Part shown: positions 7,190 to 10,924 of the stretch, one piece after another
Layout: each line of letters starts with the position of its first letter
Position numbering within the stretch: position 1 is the stretch's first letter
Assembly: GCA_045636205.1 (NCBI GenBank)
Contig: JAZTXE010000041.1
Location: 1-10,924, forward strand
DNA length: 10,924 bases
DNA from: JAZRUF01 sp045636205
GTDB lineage: Bacteria; Bacillota; Clostridia; Oscillospirales; JAAYXM01
Direction: 5' to 3'
Notes under the pieces: generated by a model
Databases searched by the model: none
What the model was told of the DNA's origin: nothing
What the model saw: the letters and a program-made list of their open reading frames with translations, nothing else
Program-made: the position numbers and the translations under genes

Positions 7190-7421
7190 ACATCGTCTTT
7201 ACGCTCACGCCGTCAATCATTCCCAGTTTTCCGGAAAGTGAGCTTATCACATCGTTTCCTGCATCCACCACAATGCTTATTATGCTTATCCCGCGGTCAC
7301 GGTAGGGGATACCCATCCTGCCGACTATATACTCGCCAAACTCATGTAAAACCGAGTTTATGCGCTCGGACGCGGATGTGCTCTCCACGATAATTCCTAT
7401 TAGCGCTATTCTCTTTTCCAT
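7176..7421 (-). CDS. TM1266-type iron-only hydrogenase system regulator
   Basis: This 81-residue ACT-like protein matches the small TM1266 family found next to hydE, hydF and hydG. Visible features are EKRIALIGIIVES, LHEFGEYIVGRMGIPYRDRG, ISIISIVVDA and GKLGMIDGVSVKT. It is presumed to regulate hydrogenase maturation or expression, but the family's ligand and mechanism are not established to my knowledge. The frame also has an ATG at 7439. The ATG at 7421 is preferred because AGAGGTGG lies just before it, within the coding span implied by the longer start. It is the first gene of the operon, and its end overlaps hydE by 14 nt. Confidence 0.88.
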   Translation of the reverse strand: MEKRIALIGIIVESTSASERINSVLHEFGEYIVGRMGIPYRDRGISIISIVVDAGNDVISSLSGKLGMIDGVSVKTMYAKS

Positions 7422-7441
7422 TCTTCCACCTCTTAACATTT

Positions 7442-7478
7442 AAAAAGCCGTTTGTCGGAATGTAGTCCGACAAACGGC
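7442..7478 (-). terminator. Terminator or attenuator hairpin before the hyd operon
   Basis: A perfect 13-bp stem (7447-7459 with 7466-7478) has a 6-nt loop. On the minus strand it is followed by TTTTTA (7446-7441), a good intrinsic terminator. It sits 146 nt after the glycosidase-like gene and only about 20 nt before the first hyd-operon start codon. It lies downstream of the predicted promoter at 7586-7614, so it would end the leader RNA. It could simply terminate the upstream gene, or act as an attenuator. Confidence 0.8.
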
Positions 7479-7579
7479 ATAAAATCAAGCAAAAACTCAC
7501 CGCGCAGGATAATATAACCCCGCGGTATAGCCTGTATAAATGCCCTCACGGTCGGGACGAACCCTTCCGGTCGGATACT
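7479..7579 (-). promoter_or_regulatory. Candidate structured leader RNA of the hyd operon
   Basis: Between the predicted transcription start (about 7579) and the terminator hairpin, the minus-strand RNA can fold into two hairpins. ACCGCG (7526-7521) pairs with CGCGGT (7504-7499), extended by GGG with CCU past a bulge. CGG-AA-GGG (7569-7562) pairs with CCC-GA-CCG (7556-7549) around UUCGU, with a tandem-mismatch internal loop. I do not recognise it as a known riboswitch class. The layout (promoter, about 100 nt of structure, terminator, ribosome binding site) is the reason for the call. Confidence 0.35.
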
Positions 7580-7585
7580 GATTAC

Positions 7586-7614
7586 ATTCTAACACAGGTT
7601 AAGGCTTTGCGCAA
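7586..7614 (-). promoter_or_regulatory. Predicted sigma-A promoter of the hyd maturation operon
   Basis: TTGCGC (-35, 7614-7609) and TAGAAT (-10, 7591-7586) have an optimal 17-nt spacer. It begins 10 nt after the stop codon of the upstream glycosidase-like gene and would start RNA near 7579, giving a leader of about 158 nt to the ATG at 7421. Confidence 0.55.
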
Positions 7615-7623
7615 TGCTTTTAG

Positions 7624-8952
7624 CTATTCTTTTATAAGGAATAAAATCCGCTCGTTTTCAATCGTGAATGTATCCGCTACCGTACCCGATACGCGGTCAC
7701 GCCATTTGCTTTGTAGTTTAAGCTCATACGGCTTTCCGCTTAAATTCGAGACTACCAGATAAACATCCTCATTTACAAACATGGACGCGTAAATATCCGC
7801 GCCGAGCGGCGAGAGTATTTCCTCGCTGTCACGCAGTTCTATGAATGCAACACTGTTTTCCGATACCATCGGGTGGTAGAGCTTTGAATATTTTTCCCAC
7901 ATCGGAAACTCGTTCGGGTCGTCCGGGATAGGGGACCACAGGCTTCTGACGTACGGTCCGTCCGGGTGCTCAAGGTTATAGTCGCGCACCTTTCTGTAGA
8001 ACTCCTCCTCAACGCCGCCGTAGTAGGTGACGTTTGGAAGGTCTAAGTTATTACCCTGGATAATTCGTCCGGTTTTTAACAGCGGAAACTGCATAAACGG
8101 AATCGTGTACGCATAGAACACCTCCGGGCTTCTGCCCTCGGAGTAATATAAATCAACACACGGCACCACATACGGGCGGTAGTCCTTACCGATACCCACC
8201 TTTGAGTCCTTAACGCCTTCGCCTATCCACAGATAATCGTAAACTCGGTCCTTACACGGAGGTGCATTGTTGCGGTCACAGTGGAGCTTGTAAATTCCTC
8301 CGCGGCGCTTTATCTGGCTGTAGATTTCCCCGAGCGCGTCCTCAAGCTCTGCATCGTATGCGCCCTCCGGGAACACGCAGTCACCCAGTGACCAATCAAA
8401 CTTACTGTAACCCCAGTCATTGAAAATCCCGTCAAACCCATATGTGTCCATAGACAGCAGCGTTTTTTCGGTTATGTATTCTCTCCATACCGGATGACCG
8501 TGGTCGCACTTGCGGTATTTGTAGTAATTGGATGCTAAAATATCGGTTTTAGAATTTGTAAATTCCTCGCGGAAGTCCGGGTCACCCTCGTGGAAATAGC
8601 CGGTGGACACATACGCGATAACCTTTATACCGTAAGAGTGGCAAAGGTCGACAAACTCGCGGGTTCCCTCCGGGTCAGAGGACGTGAACTTATCCGCTCC
8701 GTAAAGGCGGCAAGCGTCATTCCAGTCCTCATGGAGCTGAATTAAATCCACACCCGCTTCCGCCATAGCCTTTACAAGCTCACGGTCATAATCCGTGACC
8801 GCGGAGTACACCTGCGCGGGATAATCACCGAGCGTATAAATAGCCTGACCCGGCAAATAATCGCGTATACGTATACGTTTAAAATATTTGTGATTTGCCT
8901 TGTGGGCAAAATTCATATTGTCAATTCTCAATTTGAGCTTTTCTGCAGACAT
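7624..8952 (-). CDS. TIM-barrel glycoside-hydrolase-like protein, complete
   Basis: This 442-residue protein is the full-length paralogue of the truncated gene at the left edge. It has no signal peptide or membrane segment, so it is probably cytoplasmic. Barrel-like strand ends are visible: VDLIQLHEDWND (about 68-79), IKVIAYVSTGYFHEGDPDF (109-127), YGFDGIFNDWGYS (171-183), GGIYKLHCD, and DYLWIGEG. Acidic residues at the ends of several of these (E75, D174, D179) are candidates for catalysis. The final ~80 residues look beta-rich, as in a C-terminal domain common in barrel glycosidases. The start has an AAGGAGG site. I cannot assign a named family or substrate; a glycosidase role is inference. 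Confidence 0.82.
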   Translation of the reverse strand: MSAEKLKLRIDNMNFAHKANHKYFKRIRIRDYLPGQAIYTLGDYPAQVYSAVTDYDRELVKAMAEAGVDLIQLHEDWNDACRLYGADKFTSSDPEGTREFVDLCHSYGIKVIAYVSTGYFHEGDPDFREEFTNSKTDILASNYYKYRKCDHGHPVWREYITEKTLLSMDTYGFDGIFNDWGYSKFDWSLGDCVFPEGAYDAELEDALGEIYSQIKRRGGIYKLHCDRNNAPPCKDRVYDYLWIGEGVKDSKVGIGKDYRPYVVPCVDLYYSEGRSPEVFYAYTIPFMQFPLLKTGRIIQGNNLDLPNVTYYGGVEEEFYRKVRDYNLEHPDGPYVRSLWSPIPDDPNEFPMWEKYSKLYHPMVSENSVAFIELRDSEEILSPLGADIYASMFVNEDVYLVVSNLSGKPYELKLQSKWRDRVSGTVADTFTIENERILFLIKE

Positions 8953-8974
8953 GTAAAAAACCTCCTTTTTTATA

Positions 8975-9004
8975 ATGATAACATATGAAAAAATGCATTG
9001 CCAA
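8975..9004 (-). promoter_or_regulatory. Possible promoter of the glycosidase-like gene
   Basis: TTGGCA (9004-8999) and TATCAT (8980-8975) each match consensus at five of six positions, with an 18-nt spacer. The expected start is within a few bases of the AAGGAGG ribosome binding site, so the leader would be very short. Confidence 0.4.
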
Positions 9005-9011
9005 GGCGTAA

Positions 9012-9040
9012 TTGAAAATTCGTCAATATTGTGTTACAAT
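9012..9040 (+). promoter_or_regulatory. Predicted sigma-A promoter of the ArsC-like/acyltransferase unit
   Basis: TTGAAA (9012-9017), a 17-nt spacer and TACAAT (9035-9040) make a good promoter. It is back to back with the minus-strand promoter at 8975-9004. Its -10 element is overlapped by the palindrome at 9038-9064. Transcription from here would carry a leader of about 280 nt before the first gene. Confidence 0.6.
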
Positions 9041-9064
9041 GAATTCAACTTTGTTGAATTCATT
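9038..9064. promoter_or_regulatory. 12-3-12 palindrome, probable operator
   Basis: AATGAATTCAAC (9038-9049) and GTTGAATTCATT (9053-9064) are perfect inverted repeats separated by TTT. The site covers the end of the -10 element and the expected start of transcription of the plus-strand promoter. That position fits repression by a dimeric DNA-binding protein. It is AT-rich with no T-run after it, which argues against a terminator. Confidence 0.55.
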
Positions 9065-9326
9065 TACATAAATTCCCTACGGCATAAAGGAGACGTTCAT
9101 TATCGCCCTTGAGTTTTCATTATATACCTTAAACCCTCGTGCAGGAAATAGACGTTCCTGCTTTTAGCGTGATTTCGATGTGAACTTTTTTTAGTTTATG
9201 TTTTTAATCTCGCTAAGCCGCCGAATCTTGCACCCGACGTTGGGTATATAAAAAAACCGACACCGCCCGCTCATACGCCAGGGCAAATTTAATTTAGATA
9301 AAGCAATACTCGGGAGGTATAAAACA
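9065..9326 (+). other. Gene-free leader with potential RNA structure
   Basis: I see no supported gene here. GCAGGAA (9141-9147) pairs with TTCCTGC (9155-9161), followed by TTTT, a weak terminator-like hairpin. TTAGCGTGAT (9164-9173) pairs with ATCTCGCTAA (9207-9216) apart from one T-T mismatch. ACCC/GGGT near 9232-9245 could form a third small stem. AGACGTTC occurs twice (9091-9098 and 9150-9157). A GGGAGG ribosome binding site for the next gene lies near the end. No known riboswitch is recognised. Confidence 0.35.
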
Positions 9327-9671
9327 ATGAATATTCAAATTTACGGGAGCGGAAAATGCTTTGATACAAAGAAGGCTGAACGCTACTTCAAAGAACGGCG
9401 CATCAAGTACCAGCTGATAGATTTAAAGCGTTACGGCTTGAGCCCGCGTGAGTTTGAGTCCGTGCGCGCGGCGGTCGGACTTGAGAATATGATAAACACA
9501 AAGTCCAAGGAATACGAAAACTCATTTATCGCGCATCTGGCATATGAAGCGGATATAATTGATAAACTAATGGAATATCCCGGCTTGCTCAAAACCCCTA
9601 TCGTGCGAAACGGTAAATTGGCAACGGTCGGCTATTGTCCGGAGATTTGGAAAGGGTGGGAACAGCTATGA
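9327..9671 (+). CDS. ArsC/Spx-family thioredoxin-fold protein
   Basis: This 114-residue protein has the ArsC-family pattern: a first strand (IQIYGSGKC), a helix (DTKKAERYFKERRI), the second strand YQLIDL, and the late LLKTPIVRNGKLATVGYCPEIWKGW segment. Only the first cysteine of the usual CxxC is present (C11, then F-D-T14). The conserved arginines before the late PI are replaced (KTPI), so arsenate reductase or Spx-type function should not be assumed. The role may be redox or glutaredoxin-like. The start has a GGGAGG site. It overlaps the following acyltransferase gene by 4 nt, so the two are probably co-translated. Confidence 0.8.
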   Translation: MNIQIYGSGKCFDTKKAERYFKERRIKYQLIDLKRYGLSPREFESVRAAVGLENMINTKSKEYENSFIAHLAYEADIIDKLMEYPGLLKTPIVRNGKLATVGYCPEIWKGWEQL

Positions 9672-10735
9672 GCGGAAAGAGGCTTGTGTATACCGACGTC
9701 CTTCGCATAATCGCAATTTTTGCCGTCATAGTAATTCACACAACCGCAAACATCCTGACTGCATGCCCGCCGAGCGCGCCTGTCTGGTGGCAGACAAATA
9801 TTCTTTCTGCCGCAGCGCGCTTTGCGGTTCCAATTTTCTTTATGGTAAGCGGCGTCTTTTTCTTAGACCCCGACAAGGAAACCGGCATAAAAAAGATATT
9901 TTCAAAAAACATCCCGCGCCTGATAGTCGCATTTGCCTTTTGGGCGATTGCATATGAGATCTACCCGGCATTCACCGACTGGGTTAAAACCGGCGAGTTT
10001 GATTTTCAAATCATCGTATTCGGGCTTAAAAAAATCTTGTACGGAAACGAGCATTTTCACTTGTACTTTATATACCTTATAATAGGGTTATACATTATAA
10101 CTCCGATTCTTCGGGTGTTTACCAAAAACGCAACGCGGCGGCAAACCGAGTATTTTCTGCTACTCTTCTTCCTGTGCTCAGGTGTGCTCCCGACTCTTTT
10201 AAAATTTGCACCCTTTTCAATCTTTTCCCGCATATTCAATAAGTTGGGCATACGCATGGTGACCGGATATGTGGGTTATTTCCTCGCAGGGCACTATTTC
10301 AGTAAATACAATTTGTTAAAACCCAGCAGAATTCTCCTCTATGTTTTAGGAGTTGTGGCAATCGTCGCCGCGTGCATAGGTACTATGAGCCTATCCTCGG
10401 CTAAGGCTGCGACGGATGTTTTACTCTACGAGGGCTTGTCTGCATTTAGCATGCTCTACAGCGCAGCCGTGTTTGTATTTGTTAAGAACCTCGGGTGTTT
10501 AAACGCACTCTCAGCAAAGGCATCCAACCGGATTGCATGGGCTTCAAAAACCACATTCGGTATTTATCTTATGCATGATTTCCTAAACATTGCGCTCAGA
10601 GGCTTTAACATATCGCTTATTAATTACCCGCCTTTTATTGCGGTACCTATTTATTCTGTAGGCACTTTCCTCTTGTGCATGCTGATATCCGGGCTTCTTC
10701 TCAAAATCCCGGTCGCACGCAAATGGATAGTGTGA
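9668..10735 (+). CDS. Acyltransferase-3 family membrane protein
   Basis: This 355-residue protein is almost entirely hydrophobic segments and belongs to the acyltransferase-3 family that moves acyl groups onto cell-surface sugars or other extracellular substrates (OatA- and WecH-like). Family marks are DVLRIIAIFAVIVIHTT near the N-terminus, with the catalytic-type H24, and HLYFIYLIIGLYIITPIL in mid-protein. About ten membrane segments are suggested. The ATG at 9668 overlaps the stop codon of the preceding gene (ATGA). An in-frame ATG at 9635, inside that gene, would add 11 non-family residues and is rejected. The substrate is unknown; O-acetylation of an envelope glycan is the usual guess for this family. 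Confidence 0.88.
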   Translation: MSGKRLVYTDVLRIIAIFAVIVIHTTANILTACPPSAPVWWQTNILSAAARFAVPIFFMVSGVFFLDPDKETGIKKIFSKNIPRLIVAFAFWAIAYEIYPAFTDWVKTGEFDFQIIVFGLKKILYGNEHFHLYFIYLIIGLYIITPILRVFTKNATRRQTEYFLLLFFLCSGVLPTLLKFAPFSIFSRIFNKLGIRMVTGYVGYFLAGHYFSKYNLLKPSRILLYVLGVVAIVAACIGTMSLSSAKAATDVLLYEGLSAFSMLYSAAVFVFVKNLGCLNALSAKASNRIAWASKTTFGIYLMHDFLNIALRGFNISLINYPPFIAVPIYSVGTFLLCMLISGLLLKIPVARKWIV

Positions 10736-10794
10736 TTTGTTTTTATCATAAATGTCAAATTTTAACATCATAGCGTAAAAAACAGAAATTAACG

Positions 10795-10823
10795 TTGAAT
10801 AATAAAAGAATATATGGTATTCT
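10795..10823 (+). promoter_or_regulatory. Weak candidate promoter of the right-edge gene
   Basis: TTGAAT (10795-10800) and TATTCT (10818-10823) have a 17-nt spacer in an AT-rich region. Each element matches consensus at four of six positions. The spacing is ideal but the elements are weak. The 139 nt after the acyltransferase show no clear terminator. Confidence 0.3.
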
Positions 10824-10835
10824 ATCTTAAATAAG

Positions 10836-10855
10836 TTCTGCGCAAAGACGCAGAA
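10836..10855 (+). other. Small leader hairpin before the right-edge gene
   Basis: TTCTGCG (10836-10842) pairs with CGCAGAA (10849-10855) around CAAAGA, just before the AAAGGAG ribosome binding site. No T-run follows, so it is not a terminator. Function is unknown. Confidence 0.3.
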
Positions 10856-10874
10856 AGTCAAAGGAGATGTAGTA

Positions 10875-10924
10875 ATGGAAGCTATCAACGTAGGTATCTT
10901 GTCCAAGTCGGAGGCCAAGCGGTC
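10875..10924 (+). CDS. Unidentified protein, N-terminal fragment
   Basis: The ATG at 10875 follows AAAGGAG by about 8 nt and opens 16 codons (MEAINVGILSKSEAKR) to the window edge. The ribosome binding site and clear intergenic gap support a real gene. The fragment is too short to name. Confidence 0.6.
   Translation, partial: MEAINVGILSKSEAKR

Noticed and set aside
7499..7537. T-box-like motif in the hyd leader
   Set aside because: AGG-CTATACCGCGG resembles the T-box antiterminator sequence, but the essential UGGN bulge is absent, and the downstream genes are not aminoacyl-tRNA, amino-acid synthesis or transport genes.
7549..7575. Short resemblance to the FMN riboswitch core (CCCGACCG)
   Set aside because: Only a few bases match. 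The rest of the conserved FMN element is missing.
9086..9168. Leader peptide starting at ATT after AAAGGAG near 9090
   Set aside because: A frame of about 23 codons opens after a good ribosome binding site, but it needs a rare ATT start and ends inside the hairpin. There is no independent support.
9198..9251. 17-codon frame starting at ATG 9198
   Set aside because: It has no ribosome binding site (a T-run precedes it) and overlaps the candidate RNA stem.
10736..10780. Terminator after the acyltransferase gene
   Set aside because: There are T-runs but no convincing GC-rich stem before them.
1..10924. CRISPR array, transposase, phage or toxin-antitoxin genes
   Set aside because: No regularly spaced repeats and no reading frames resembling these families were seen on either strand.

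Overview
The window looks like a chromosomal segment of an anaerobic, probably gut-dwelling Clostridia-type Bacillota. The evidence is the rpsF-ssb-rpsR operon with a zinc-type S18, strong AGGAGG ribosome binding sites, [FeFe]-hydrogenase maturation genes, a fermentative D-lactate dehydrogenase, and an intergenic repeat of a kind common in Clostridia. The organism call is inference; there is no rRNA or other strong taxonomic marker.

Layout. (1) 1-849 (+): the 3' part of a TIM-barrel, glycosidase-like protein. It ends at a bidirectional terminator shared with a convergent D-lactate dehydrogenase gene (893-1885, -). (2) 1951-3146 (-): the rpsF-ssb-rpsR operon with a near-consensus promoter and a strong terminator. 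The terminator lies inside the spurious N-terminal extension of the ldhA reading frame, so the shorter ldhA start is right. (3) 3201-3347 (+): a tRNA-Arg(CCT) with its own promoter and terminator, divergent from rpsF, followed by a hairpin-rich repeat at about 3420-3534. (4) 7614 down to 3542 (-): a hydrogenase maturation operon in the order TM1266-type regulator, hydE, hydG, hydF. Its products assemble the di-iron subcluster of [FeFe]-hydrogenase: HydG makes CO and cyanide from tyrosine, HydE processes the HydG product, and HydF is the GTPase scaffold. The structural hydrogenase hydA is not in the window. A plausible sigma-A promoter starts about 158 nt before the first gene, and an intrinsic-terminator hairpin sits just before that gene's ribosome binding site. 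This layout suggests an attenuated or riboswitch-like leader. (5) 7624-8952 (-): a complete paralogue of the protein at the left edge. (6) 8953-9326: an intergenic region with back-to-back promoters, a 12-3-12 palindrome at the plus-strand promoter, and a long, apparently structured leader. (7) 9327-10735 (+): a two-gene unit, an ArsC/Spx-like thioredoxin-fold protein overlapping by 4 nt (ATGA) an acyltransferase-3 membrane protein. (8) 10875 to the end (+): the first 16 codons of an unidentified gene.

Most of the window is well-understood housekeeping or energy metabolism. The parts least explained by known features are the leader of the hydrogenase maturation operon, the 9012-9326 promoter/operator/leader region, and the two paralogous proteins that I cannot place in a named family.
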